From Lentilactobacillus laojiaonis (lineage in GTDB: Bacteria > Bacillota > Bacilli > Lactobacillales > Lactobacillaceae), in assembly GCF_020616595.1 (NCBI RefSeq), contig NZ_CP085278.1:558001-622000 (forward strand): a stretch of DNA of 64,000 bases, read 5' to 3'. Below the pieces are notes generated by a model. It worked only from the letters and a program-made list of their open reading frames with translations, did no database searches and was not told the DNA's origin. The translations under genes and the position numbers were made by a program. Shown piece by piece: positions 15,754 to 24,515 of this stretch; position 1 is the stretch's first letter; each line of letters begins with the position of its first letter.

Positions 15754-17136
15754 ATGGCATATCAATTAAGAGAGTTACAGGCAAATTATGCTGGTAGACA
15801 AATTTATGATATTGATAAAATAATCATACCAGAAGGTAAAGTAATTGGTTTGATTGGAGTAAATGGTGCTGGTAAGACTACGCTAATTAAAGAACTTAAG
15901 AACAGAGAAAAGCAAATTCGACCTAAGGCAGTGGTGGAACTATTACCACAGCTAAAACCTGATGAAGATATTAGTGGAGGTCAGCAAGTACAAGAGTATA
16001 TAAATAATGCATTTAGACGACCATCTAACATATTATTGTTAGACGAACCAACCGCCAACTTAGATCTTAATCATCTAAATAAATTAAAATATCAGTTAAA
16101 ATACTATCCGGGAACAGTAATCATCATTTCTCATGATCGGGACTTTTTAGATGGGGTAGTTGATGAAATATGGGAATTACAGGATGGCGAGCTGCAGACA
16201 TTTACAGGCAATTATACTGAATTTGTTGATTATAAGACGAATCAACGCGATCAACAAGCAAAAGATTACCAAACCTATAGGAATAAGCAAAAACAGCTAC
16301 AAAGGGCTTTAAATAAGAAAAAACAGCAAGCTAGCCGAGCTACTAAGGTACCTAAAAAATATCAAGGTACTAATGAAGCTAAAAATATGAAGCAACATTA
16401 TAAAGATCAGCAAGGAAAACTTAGCAAGGATACAGCTGCACTTAAAAGTAGATTGCAGCGAACGACGGGTGTCGATAAACCTAAAGAAAGTAAGCCTATT
16501 AAATTTAACTTACCCGGAATGGATAATTTAAAGCAATCCACCCTACTAACTGTTAATAATTTAACTGTCAAAAGGGATGAGAATATTTTAATTGATGAGG
16601 TTAACTTAAAAATAAAAGCGGGCCAAAATATTGCGGTAATCGGTGAAAATGGGACCGGCAAAACTACTTTACTAGATATGATTTATCACGCCTACAAGCA
16701 AAATAATGATGCTAAAATCATTGCCTCACCTAAATTAAAACTAGGCTATTTTCATCAGCAACTTACGCAACTAGATACTACTAAATCTATTTTAGATACA
16801 GTAAATGAACTATCGATTCAAGATAATTCCATTAACCAGACCGTTTTGGCAAATTTAGGTTTTGATAGAGCGGACTTTCATAAATTGGTTCAAGTATTAA
16901 GTGGAGGGGAACGGGTTAAATTGGCCTTGGCTAGGTTAATGGTTAGTGATATAAATGTTTTAATGTTAGATGAACCTACTAATTATTTAGATATCGTTAC
17001 CGTAACCGAATTAGAAAAGATGCTAATAGACTATCCAGGAACCGTAATATTGGTAAGTCATGACCAACAATTAGTTGATCATGTTAGTGATTTTGTTTAT
17101 GAGATTCAAGCTAAACAATTTAATCAAGTAAAATAA
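15754..17136 (+). CDS. ABC-F ribosome-protection-type ATPase, left copy
   Basis: Soluble protein with two ABC domains and no membrane part, 460 residues. Domain 1: Walker A GVNGAGKTT near residue 33, signature SGGQQ near 74, LLLDEPTANLDL near 95. A charged linker of about 80 residues (the P-site-tRNA interaction motif region, rich in KKKQQ) follows. Domain 2: GENGTGKTT near 298, LSGGERVKLALARLM near 386, LMLDEPTNYLD near 408. Such ARE ABC-F proteins (Vga/Lsa/Vml type) remove lincosamide, streptogramin A or pleuromutilin drugs from the ribosome. Its attenuated leader supports that role; the exact drug is unknown. Confidence 0.9.
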   Translation: MAYQLRELQANYAGRQIYDIDKIIIPEGKVIGLIGVNGAGKTTLIKELKNREKQIRPKAVVELLPQLKPDEDISGGQQVQEYINNAFRRPSNILLLDEPTANLDLNHLNKLKYQLKYYPGTVIIISHDRDFLDGVVDEIWELQDGELQTFTGNYTEFVDYKTNQRDQQAKDYQTYRNKQKQLQRALNKKKQQASRATKVPKKYQGTNEAKNMKQHYKDQQGKLSKDTAALKSRLQRTTGVDKPKESKPIKFNLPGMDNLKQSTLLTVNNLTVKRDENILIDEVNLKIKAGQNIAVIGENGTGKTTLLDMIYHAYKQNNDAKIIASPKLKLGYFHQQLTQLDTTKSILDTVNELSIQDNSINQTVLANLGFDRADFHKLVQVLSGGERVKLALARLMVSDINVLMLDEPTNYLDIVTVTELEKMLIDYPGTVILVSHDQQLVDHVSDFVYEIQAKQFNQVK

Positions 17137-17156
17137 AAAAGCCCTAGGGCTTTTTT
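17135..17156. terminator. Bidirectional terminator
   Basis: A6 GCCC TAGGGC T6 with a minimal loop; shared by the convergent ABC-F and tetR genes. Confidence 0.85.
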
Positions 17157-17760
17157 ATTTTTCGTTAGAAAATGCCAAAATGGATGGTAGAGTAACCTCT
17201 CTAACGATTTTTTCAATTACTGGTATGGTAACATCACTGTCTAAAGTCCATGAATTATATCTTAGTAAATCAAAATAAGCTAGTTTAACAGTCTCGCTGG
17301 GGAGCCCTTTAATTTCATGCTTGCTAATGGCTAATTGTAAAATATAATCCATAATTTTTAAATTAGCGGTTCTCGAATACGCAATGATCTTTTTTAATTG
17401 AATATTTTGGGATGAATTAGCAATTCCAAACAAGATTTTAAAATGGTGATTAGCTCCGCGGGTAGATTGCTTAATAAATTCTTTGCCAACGAACATTAAA
17501 TTTTTTTCCAATGATCCTAAATCGAACTCTAGACTAGTTAATACGTTATTAGAAATTTTGATTTCGTATAAAATAGTTTCTAAAACTAGATCAAATAATT
17601 GGTCCCAATATCGATAGAGTACAGATCTACTGGTATGAGCCTGCTTAGCAATTTTGGAAAAATTAATGTGGTTATAGCCATCTTTTTCTAATAAATAATA
17701 GGTTGCTTCATATATTTGAATTTGTAACGTGTCGCCACGTCTTCTGGTATCTTTTTGCAT
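17155..17760 (-). CDS. TetR/AcrR-family regulator, left copy
   Basis: 201 residues from the ATG at 17760, which follows AGGAGTGATAAAATC; a longer upstream reading lacks a ribosome site. The N-terminal helix-turn-helix is INFSKIAKQAHTSRSVLYRYW at residues 28-48. The ligand domain is not close to a family I can name. Divergent from the NADH-oxidase-like gene; direct copies of TGTATCTTA at about 17837 and 17879 in the shared promoter are likely binding sites, so it probably represses that gene. Intact copy at 27845-28450. Confidence 0.88.
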   Translation of the reverse strand: MQKDTRRRGDTLQIQIYEATYYLLEKDGYNHINFSKIAKQAHTSRSVLYRYWDQLFDLVLETILYEIKISNNVLTSLEFDLGSLEKNLMFVGKEFIKQSTRGANHHFKILFGIANSSQNIQLKKIIAYSRTANLKIMDYILQLAISKHEIKGLPSETVKLAYFDLLRYNSWTLDSDVTIPVIEKIVREVTLPSILAFSNEK

Positions 17761-17923
17761 GATTTTATCACTCCTGATAGTTATGGTTAGATACGAACTA
17801 ATTAAAAGTGTACCGTAAAATAGGTAGAAAACAAAGTGTATCTTAATTATAATATTAATCATCATATTAAATACAATATGTATCTTATTAGTTGGATCAG
17901 ATTATAATTAAGGAGATTTAAAT
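17761..17923. promoter_or_regulatory. Divergent promoter tetR / flavoprotein
   Basis: Contains two direct TGTATCTTA copies 42 bases apart (about 17837 and 17879) and an ATTAAT-rich dyad between them. Probable TetR-family operator region. Confidence 0.5.
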
Positions 17924-19267
17924 ATGAAAGTTATTGTAATTGGTGGCTCACACGGTGGTTATGAATCGGTTGAAACAATCTATGAAACTATGCCTAAGAA
18001 TACTGTGGTTAATTGGTATGATCAAGGTGACCTAGATTTAGTAGTTAATTGGAGTAAAGAACGAGTTGATGATGCTAAAGATGTTAGGCATATGACTAAT
18101 GAAGCTTTAAATAAAAATCATATCAATTTGTTTAGCTTGAGTAAGGTAATTAATATCGATGCTTCAAAACATTGTATTATTGCTAAAAATTTAGTTACCG
18201 ATGAAGAAATAGTTGATTATTATGATAAATTAATTATCGCAACTGGATCTGATGCTAATAAATTAAGAATTCCTGGAACCAATCTTGATAGAGTAATGAC
18301 CATGCGCGGGAAGGTTGGAATTAATAAGGTTAAACAACAATTGCATAATGCGCAAATTAAGAATGTAATTATTGTTGGTGGAGGATATATTGGAATAATG
18401 GCAGCCAATATGTTTAGCCAAGCTGGCAAACAGGTAACTCTAATTAATGGTAGTCAGCAAATATTAGATAATTATCTAGATGATGATTTTATTGAGATAC
18501 TAATGAATGATTTAAAAAATCATCAAGTTGATTTAGAATTATCGCAACAAGTTATCAGAATTAATGGTGATACCACCGTGGCATCAGTAGAGACTAATAA
18601 AGGTGAGTATTTGGCAGACATGGTTCTATTAGCAGTTGGCAACAAGCCTAACACTGAGTGGCTAGATGGAATTGTTAAACTAAATTCTAAGAAGTTAATT
18701 GAGGTTGATGAATATATGCATACGGATCTTGAAGATGTTTTTGCTGTTGGGGATGCAACCGAAGTTAGATTTACGCCGACTAATGAAATGAAAAATATCG
18801 CTTTAGCTAGCAATGCTCAAAGACAAGCTAAAACTGCAGTAGCTAACTTGAATTCTAACTTACAGCCATTTTATGGAGTACAAGGCACTAGTGGGTTGGT
18901 ATTATTTGATAAAGTTTTTGCCACTACAGGAGTTAACTCTAAAATGATTGAATCAGCTGAGTTACCTATAAGTAGTGTTTTAGTAACTTATGATAATCTA
19001 ATGGATAATGTTCCCGATAGTTTTAGAACTCAAATTCGATTTAAGCTATTTTATAGCAATGTTGATCACACTATTAAAGGAGCTCAGATTTTGGCTGATA
19101 AGGACTTTAATGAAATAATTAACACTATTTCAGTTGCCATCCAAATGAGAATGACTATTGAGCAGTTAGCATATGCTGATTTTTATTTTCAACCTCAGTT
19201 AACTAACGAATGGAATATTATGAATATTGCGGCACAGAAAGCGTTAAAAAAGACATCGAATGATTAA
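17924..19267 (+). CDS. NADH oxidase/peroxidase-family flavoprotein lacking the redox cysteine, left copy
   Basis: FAD- and NAD-binding oxidoreductase of the class III disulfide-reductase family (Nox/Npx/CoADR), 447 residues. FAD motif IGGSHGGYESVE at residues 6-17, NAD motif IVGGGYIGIMAANMF near 148, FAD motif DVFAVGDATEV near 270, and the C-terminal dimerisation domain. The redox-active cysteine (Cys42 in FLSCG of the family) is absent: the segment reads LVVNWS. The only cysteine is in SKHCIIA. It may still oxidise NADH with oxygen through the flavin, but not by the cysteine-sulfenate mechanism. Divergent from tetR; terminator overlaps its end. Confidence 0.88.
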   Translation: MKVIVIGGSHGGYESVETIYETMPKNTVVNWYDQGDLDLVVNWSKERVDDAKDVRHMTNEALNKNHINLFSLSKVINIDASKHCIIAKNLVTDEEIVDYYDKLIIATGSDANKLRIPGTNLDRVMTMRGKVGINKVKQQLHNAQIKNVIIVGGGYIGIMAANMFSQAGKQVTLINGSQQILDNYLDDDFIEILMNDLKNHQVDLELSQQVIRINGDTTVASVETNKGEYLADMVLLAVGNKPNTEWLDGIVKLNSKKLIEVDEYMHTDLEDVFAVGDATEVRFTPTNEMKNIALASNAQRQAKTAVANLNSNLQPFYGVQGTSGLVLFDKVFATTGVNSKMIESAELPISSVLVTYDNLMDNVPDSFRTQIRFKLFYSNVDHTIKGAQILADKDFNEIINTISVAIQMRMTIEQLAYADFYFQPQLTNEWNIMNIAAQKALKKTSND

Positions 19268-19281
19268 TCGATGTCTTTTTT
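19246..19281. terminator. Bidirectional terminator overlapping gene ends
   Basis: AAAAAAGACATCGA, 8-base loop, TCGATGTCTTTTTT. Lies over the last codons of both the flavoprotein gene and the convergent merR gene. Confidence 0.85.
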
Positions 19282-19733
19282 ATGATTAACTTGCTGGGAT
19301 GCTAAATATTGTTTGCGCCATTTAGGATTAACTTGATGTGTTCCAGGGATGTAGAAAATGCTCTCGGTCCCCGCCTCATTAGCGTGTTGATAATACCATT
19401 TTTTCCATCTAAGAAAGCCAGCTGTGTTTCTAATTCGTGAATTTTGTTTTCTAAAATTTTTTCTTGTTGGATCATAAAATCATAGCGTTGAGGTAACGTA
19501 TTATCGCCCTCCATACACCAATTCATAAATTTAGCGATTTCTTTAATGGGGATTCCTGACTTTTTTAAGCAATTAATGACTTCAATATATCCTAAATCAT
19601 TATCATTAAATTGGCGACGACCACCAGCATCTCTTTTAATAAAAGGCATTAAGCCAGCTTTATCGTAGTATCTAATGGTATCTTGAGAAACATTGTATTT
19701 CTGAGAAATATCACTCATAGTATAATTTGCCAA
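19264..19733 (-). pseudogene. MerR-family regulator, left copy, frame shifted by a missing T
   Basis: Activator of the MerR family; N-terminal helix-turn-helix YTMSDISQKYNVSQDTIRYYDKAGL, then a coiled coil LENKIHELETQLAF. In this arm a run of three T (near 19415, bottom strand GGCTTTC) should be four; the right arm has four. Restoring it gives the expected C-terminus LRWKKWYYQHANEAG ... KKDID with stop at 19264. As written the frame ends at 19302 after an unrelated tail. No cysteine set for metals; it resembles the MerR proteins paired with SDR or aldo-keto enzymes. Divergent from the SDR gene, with a classical MerR operator between. Confidence 0.85.
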
Positions 19734-19759
19734 ATTAGTATCCTCTTCATTAATAATAT

Positions 19760-19790
19760 TTGACCTGGAGTTAACTCCAGGTGATATGGT
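19760..19790 (+). promoter_or_regulatory. MerR-type promoter with dyad in a 19-bp spacer
   Basis: -35 TTGACC (19760-19765), 19-base spacer, -10 TATGGT (19785-19790). The spacer holds the perfect dyad ACCTGGAGTTAACTCCAGGT (19763-19782). The overlong spacer with a centred dyad is the hallmark of MerR-activated promoters; it drives the SDR gene. Confidence 0.85.
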
Positions 19791-19826
19791 AAGAATAACA
19801 TATAAATGAAAGAAGGAAAATATATT

Positions 19827-20557
19827 ATGAATAAACCGTTAATAGTAATTACTGGAGCTAGTTCAGGGTTTGGATCAGAATTGCTAAACTATTTAATCAA
19901 GCAGACTTCCCTATGTTATTGCTGGGTCGTAGAATTGAAAAGATTAAAAGCCTACCTCTTAATTTTGATAATGTAATGGTAGATAAAGTTGATGTTACTG
20001 ATTATGATGCTTTTGCAGCTAGTATTAAAAAAGCTGAAGCTAAATTTGGACCAGTTGACCTGCTAGTTAATAATGCTGGGGTAATGTTATTAGGTAATGT
20101 ACGGGAACAGTCTCCTAAGGAATGGCAAACTATGTTAGATACAAATGTTATGGGAGTACTTAATGGAACTCAAATTGTTCTAGATGATATGATAAAACGC
20201 CATCATGGTACGATTATCAATATGTCTTCATTAGCTGGTAAAAAAACATTTGTTAATCATGCTGCCTATGTTGCATCTAAATTTGGCGTACATGGTTTAA
20301 GTGAAACAATTCGAGAAGAAGTTTCTAATGAAAATGTACGTATCTCAATGGTTGCTCCAGGTGCCGCTGAAACTGAGTTATTAACTCACGTTACCGATGA
20401 TCATGCTTTAAGTGATTATCAAGACTGGAAAGAAACTATGGGTGGAATTACACTAGATCCCAAACACGTTGCTGAGACCGTTAAATTTATTTATGATATG
20501 CCACAAGAAGTTAATATTCGAGAAGTCGATATTGCAGCGACTAGGCAAGATTCATAA
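19827..20557 (+). pseudogene. Short-chain dehydrogenase/reductase, left copy, one frameshift
   Basis: Classical SDR of about 243 residues: TGASSGFGSE cofactor loop, NNAGVM near residue 82, catalytic Ser in MSSLAG, YVASKFG (Tyr and Lys). Near 19883 the arm reads GAATTGC where GAAATTGC is needed; the right arm is also one base short at that place but lacks a different base, so the true gene is probably whole. The longest intact piece runs 19913-20557. Controlled by the divergent MerR regulator. Terminator follows. Confidence 0.88.
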
Positions 20558-20563
20558 AATAAT

Positions 20564-20593
20564 AAAAAGCTCATTATATTATGAGCTTTTTTT
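20564..20593 (+). terminator. Terminator after SDR gene
   Basis: AAAAAGCTCAT, 6-base loop, ATGAGCTTTTTTT. Confidence 0.88.
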
Positions 20594-20603
20594 GTTACCC
20601 TAA

Positions 20604-20637
20604 TTTTGTTGCATATGCAACAAAATGAAAGTATAAT
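20604..20637 (+). promoter_or_regulatory. MarR operator and promoter of a probable leaderless mRNA
   Basis: A perfect 22-bp dyad at 20604-20625, core TTGTTGCATATGCAACAA, overlaps the -35 TTGCAT (20609-20614). After a 17-base spacer the -10 is TATAAT (20632-20637). The expected start of transcription, 7 bases on, is the ATG of the marR gene (20644), and no ribosome site is present. Confidence 0.75.
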
Positions 20638-20643
20638 TAGAAT

Positions 20644-21099
20644 ATGAAAAAAATAATAAGACAAATTGGTAGCATTTATAGAAGCTTAGAGTTTATTAGT
20701 AATAAAGAGTTTAAAGAAATGTCTTTAGGCAATAATTTATATGCCTATTTAGTTTATATTGCGGAAAATCCTGGCACAATCTCAAAGGAGTTAGCAATTG
20801 ATTTAAAAGTTGATAAGACTACGGTATCAAGATCAATTAAGAAATTAGAAAATAATAACTTAATTGAGCGACGCCTAAGTGAAACTAATAAAAAAGAATG
20901 GCATTTATTTGCTACTGAATTAGGATTGAAGAATTACCAAGTAATTTTATCAGAATATGAATATTCATCTAAAAAAATTTTATCGGGATTAAGTGATGAT
21001 GATATTAAAAAGTTAAATGTTATTTTAGACAAAGTGGAAAGTAATGCTAGTTTAGAATGGAATTTTGTTAGAGATGGAAATAAACGAGAATACCTTTAG
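20644..21099 (+). CDS. MarR-family regulator, left copy
   Basis: 151 residues. Winged helix with ELAIDLKVDKTTVSRSIKKLENNNLIERR at residues 50-80 as recognition helix and wing. Intact in this arm, broken in the right arm (24490-24948). Overlaps the start of the GNAT gene by 26 bases, so the two are co-transcribed and translationally coupled. The 22-bp dyad over its own promoter suggests autoregulation. Confidence 0.9.
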   Translation: MKKIIRQIGSIYRSLEFISNKEFKEMSLGNNLYAYLVYIAENPGTISKELAIDLKVDKTTVSRSIKKLENNNLIERRLSETNKKEWHLFATELGLKNYQVILSEYEYSSKKILSGLSDDDIKKLNVILDKVESNASLEWNFVRDGNKREYL

Positions 21100-21603
21100 G
21101 ATTAAACCAGTGACCTTAAATGATGTCAATGTATTACGGGACATTAGCTGTTTAACGTTTAAAACGACTTTGGGCCATATAATACTGAAGCTAATATTAG
21201 TAAATACTTAGTTTCAGCCTACTCAATTGATAAGTTATCAACTGAGATTAGAGGTTTGAATACTTATTTTTATCTGGGTTATTTAGATGAGATGATGGTT
21301 GGCTATATAAAAAATAAACGTTAATCAGGCACAAACTGAGAAAATGGGATGCAAATCCCTGGAAATTGAAAAAATTTACGTAGTAGCAGAATATAATCAT
21401 ATGGGAATTGGTTCTAAATTAATGATGCAAGCTATTAATTTAGCAAAAAGCCTTAATAAAAAGTTTATTTGGTTAGGAGTTTGGAAAGATAACCTTAATG
21501 CTTTGAGTTTTTACCAAAAAGTGGGTTTTATAAGTATGGAGAGCATACTTTTACGATTGGTGATGACCATCAGATTGACTACATTATGAAAATGAATTTA
21601 TAA
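21074..21603 (+). pseudogene. GNAT-family N-acetyltransferase, left copy, frameshifted
   Basis: Acetyltransferase of about 175 residues when frames are joined: MEINENTFRIKPVTLNDV at the start, EIEKIYVVAEYNHMGIGSKLMMQA as the acetyl-CoA-binding motif A, and NALSFYQKVGF then a YGEHTFTIGDD-like end. Single-base errors near 21170 (T-run), 21312 (A-run) and 21528 (T-run) split it; the right arm has the correct base at the first two. The MarR + GNAT pair is common for stress or antibiotic detoxification. Substrate unknown. Confidence 0.8.
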
Positions 21604-21632
21604 GATTTTAAATTACCTTAGGAGAATATAAT

Positions 21633-22335
21633 ATGCAAAATATAATTATTGATGATAAATTTTGGGATATTTTTCCAGATGCTCAAATTAATATATTAAT
21701 AGTGAATGATATAGACAATCACGACCAAAACGAAGATTATGTAAAAATGTTAAATGATGCCCAAATAGCTGCTAAACAGTATATAACCAGGGATGTATTT
21801 AGTGAAAATGAAATTATTCAAAATTGCGTAAAATATATCAAAGTTTTAAGAAAAAGAAGGCGCTCGTTCATCTATCGAAGCTTTATTAAAACGGGTATCT
21901 CAGCGAAAAGAAATTGGACATATTAATCCGTTAGTTGATGTCTATAATAGTATTTCATTAAGATATGGCGTACCAATTGGAGGAGAAGATATTGATACTA
22001 TTCAGGGACCGTTGCATCTTGGTATTGCTAATGGTAATGAAGCTTTTTTCCCATTAGGTGATAGCCAAATGACCTGCTTTAAACGGTGAAGTGATTTATT
22101 ATGATGATGCCGGAGCAGTTTGTAGGTGTTTAAATTGGCGTGACGGTCAACGTACAATGCTTAAAATGATACAACAAATGCTATATTCTTTATTGAATCT
22201 ATTAATAAAGACCAGTTAAAGCAAAGTAATGAAGCTATTGTTTCATTACGTGAAATGATATATAAATTTTTTGGAGTTACTGGTGAAATTTATAAATTAA
22301 CTAAAAATAATTCTCAAGTAACAATTAATTTGTAA
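21633..22335 (+). pseudogene. B3/B4 (PheRS-beta-like) domain protein, left copy, frameshifted
   Basis: Stand-alone B3/B4 domain protein of about 230 residues. Recognisable blocks: KEIGHINPLVDVYNSISLRYG, PIGGEDIDTIQGPLHLGIANG and NWRDGQRTML, spread over two or more frames. Single-base indels near 21830-21880, 22070 and 22165 break it; most of this part is readable in one frame in the right arm (23317-23778). The domain resembles the aminoacyl-tRNA editing fold of phenylalanyl-tRNA synthetase, and trans-editing is a guess only. ATG has an AGGAG-type site. Confidence 0.82.
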
Positions 22336-22337
22336 AT

Positions 22338-22375
22338 AAAAAGGATGTAAGATTAGTAATCTTACATCCTTTTTA
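22338..22375. terminator. Bidirectional terminator
   Basis: AAAAAGGATGTAAGATTA facing its complement and T5; serves the B3/B4 gene and the convergent small gene. Mirrored copy at 23210-23247. Confidence 0.88.
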
Positions 22376-22637
22376 TTAAATATAATTTAATGATATTACT
22401 GAACTAGATTGATATACAACATCTGAATTATCTAATGAGAACCAATCAGCCCTAGCGAACTAAGCCTTGTATCCCAATTCTTTCATCTGATGTTGATAAT
22501 TGTTCATCATTAATAGTACCATTAAAAATTTGAGTTGGATAAAATGGATCAGATGTACCATTTTTCCATGCTCTAATTTTAGTGTCGTTGTTGACTATAA
22601 GGGTGTCGTTATTAGATAGTTTAATTTTTACTGGCAA
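22376..22637 (-). pseudogene. Orphan 86-residue protein, left copy, one extra A
   Basis: Same gene as 22947-23207. An extra A near 22460 shifts the frame after residue 60. TTG start with AGGAAGG site. Family not recognised. Confidence 0.75.
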
Positions 22638-22946
22638 TTTAAATATACCTTCCTTTCATAATGTAATCACATTAATCATAATATATACATAATAAATTAA
22701 CTATAATTATGACTTAATAATGAAATTGATTATTAATTATTTTCAATATACGTGTAATAAAATACACAATAATAAATTGACCTAACACTTAATTAAGTGT
22801 TAGGTCAATTTATATTGTGTATTTTATTACACGTATATTGAAAATAATTAATAATCAATTTCATTATTAAGTCATAATTATAGTTAATTTATTATGTATA
22901 TATTATGATTAATGTGATTACATTATGAAAGGAAGGTATATTTAAA
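22638..22946. other. Centre of the giant palindrome
   Basis: About 150 bases of promoter sequence of the small gene, followed directly by its mirror image. The axis is between 22792 and 22793, inside a perfect 32-bp dyad with core CACTTAATTAAGTG flanked by TTGACCTAA and its complement. The first mismatch between arms is a one-base indel about 20 bases from the axis. TAATGTGATTACATTA at 22910-22925 is a further dyad just before the right copy of the small gene. No adapter-like sequence between the arms. Confidence 0.9.
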
Positions 22947-23207
22947 TTGCCAGTAAAAATTAAACTATCTAATAACGACACCCTTATAGTCAACAACGAC
23001 ACTAAAATTAGAGCATGGAAAAATGGTACATCTGATCCATTTTATCCAACTCAAATTTTTAATGGTACTATTAATGATGAACAATTATCAACATCAGATG
23101 AAAGAATTGGGATACAAGGCTTAGTCGCTAGGGCTGATTGGTTCTCATTAGATAATTCAGATGTTGTATATCAATCTAGTTCAGTAATATCATTAAATTA
23201 TATTTAA
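22947..23207 (+). CDS. Orphan 86-residue protein, right copy (intact)
   Basis: Starts at TTG after AGGAAGG, reading MPVKIKLSNNDTLIVNNDTK and ending SSSVISLNYI. Polar, probably all-beta, no signal peptide, no cysteine. A terminator follows immediately. I do not recognise the family. It is the gene nearest the palindrome axis and is intact only in this arm. Confidence 0.75.
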   Translation: MPVKIKLSNNDTLIVNNDTKIRAWKNGTSDPFYPTQIFNGTINDEQLSTSDERIGIQGLVARADWFSLDNSDVVYQSSSVISLNYI

Positions 23208-23247
23208 TAAAAAGGATGTAAGATTACTAATCTTACATCCTTTTTAT

Positions 23248-23957
23248 TTACAAATTAATTGTTACTTGAGAATTATTTTTAGTTAATTTATAATTTCACC
23301 AGTAACTCCAAAAAATTTATATATCATTTTCACGTAATGAAACAATAGCTTCATTACTTTGCTTTAACTGGTCTTTATTAATAGATTCAATAAAGAATAT
23401 AGCATTTGTTGTATCATTTTTAAGCATTGTACGTTGACCGTCACGCCAATTTAAACACCTACAAACTGCTCCGGCATCATCATAATAAATCACTTCACCG
23501 TTTAAAGCAGGTTCATTTTGGCTATCACCTAATGGGAAAAAAGCTTCATTACCATTAGCAATACCAAGATGCAACGGTCCCTGAATAGTATCAATATCTT
23601 CTCCTCCAATTGGTACGCCATATCTTAATGAAATACTATTATAGACATCAACTAACGGATTAATATGTCCAATTTCTTTTCGCTGAGATACCCGTTTAAT
23701 AAAGCTTCGATAGATGAACTGAGCGCCTTTCTTTTTCTTAAAACTTTGATATATTTTACGCCAATTTGAATAATTCATTTTCCACTAAATACATCCCTGT
23801 GTTATATACTGTTAGCAGCTATTTGGGCATCATTTTAACATTTTACATAATCTTCGTTTTGGTCGTGATTGTCTATATCATTCACTATTAATATATTAAT
23901 TTGAGCATCTGCGAAAAATATCCCTATAAATTTATCATCAATAATTATATTTTGCAT
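23248..23957 (-). pseudogene. B3/B4 domain protein, right copy, frameshifted
   Basis: Mirror of 21633-22335. The central 150 residues (KEIGHINPLVDVYNS to ESINKDQLKQSNE) are in one frame here, whereas the left arm breaks there; the N-terminal part is broken here but readable on the left. Confidence 0.8.
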
Positions 23958-23985
23958 ATTATTTCTCCTAAGGTAATTTAAAATC

Positions 23986-24515
23986 TGTATAAATTCATTT
24001 CATAATGTAGTCAATCTGATGGTCATCACCAATCGTAAAAGTATGCTCTCCATACTTATAAAACCCACTTTTTTTGGTAAAAACTCAAACATTAAGGGTT
24101 ATCTTCCAAACCCTAACCAATAAACTTTTATTAAGGCTTTTTGCTAAATTAATAGCTTGCATCATTAATTAGAACCAATTCCCATATGATTTATATTCTG
24201 CTACTACGTAAATTTTTTCAAATTTCCAGGATTTGCATCCCAATTTTCTCAGTTTGTGCCTGATTAACGTTTATTTTTATATAGCCAACCATCATCTCAT
24301 CTAAATACCCAGATAAAAATAAGTATTCAAACCCTCTATCTCAGTTGATAACTTATCAATTGAGTAGGCTGAAACTAAGTATTTACTAATATTAGCTTCA
24401 GTATTATATGGCCCAAAAGTCGTTTTTAAACGTTAAACAGCTAATGTCCCGTAATACATTGACATCATTTAAGGTCACTGTGTTTAATCCTAAAGGTATT
24501 CTCGTTTATTTCCAT
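23986..24515 (-). pseudogene. GNAT acetyltransferase, right copy, heavily frameshifted
   Basis: Mirror of 21074-21603. Carries the correct T-run and A-run at two places where the left arm is wrong, but has many additional indels and an altered stop region (TATACAG instead of TATAAG). Confidence 0.75.

Larger units (their letters stand above)
11629..22792. repeat. Left arm of giant inverted repeat (about 11.16 kb)
   Basis: Bases 11629-22792 are the reverse complement of 22793-33977 apart from scattered single-base differences. The boundary is sharp: AGCCTACTCAAG at 11629 matches CTTGAGTAGGCT ending at 33977, and the flanks beyond do not match. No transposase or insertion sequence ends are visible at the boundary. 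Frames between 11.6 and 19.3 kb are intact; frames between 19.3 and 22.8 kb carry several single-base indels. Confidence 0.97.

Noticed and set aside
22777-22808. Axis dyad as proof of a linear chromosome telomere
   Set aside because: The two flanks of the palindrome differ, no telomere resolvase is present, and a missed-adapter or fold-back origin explains the axis as well.
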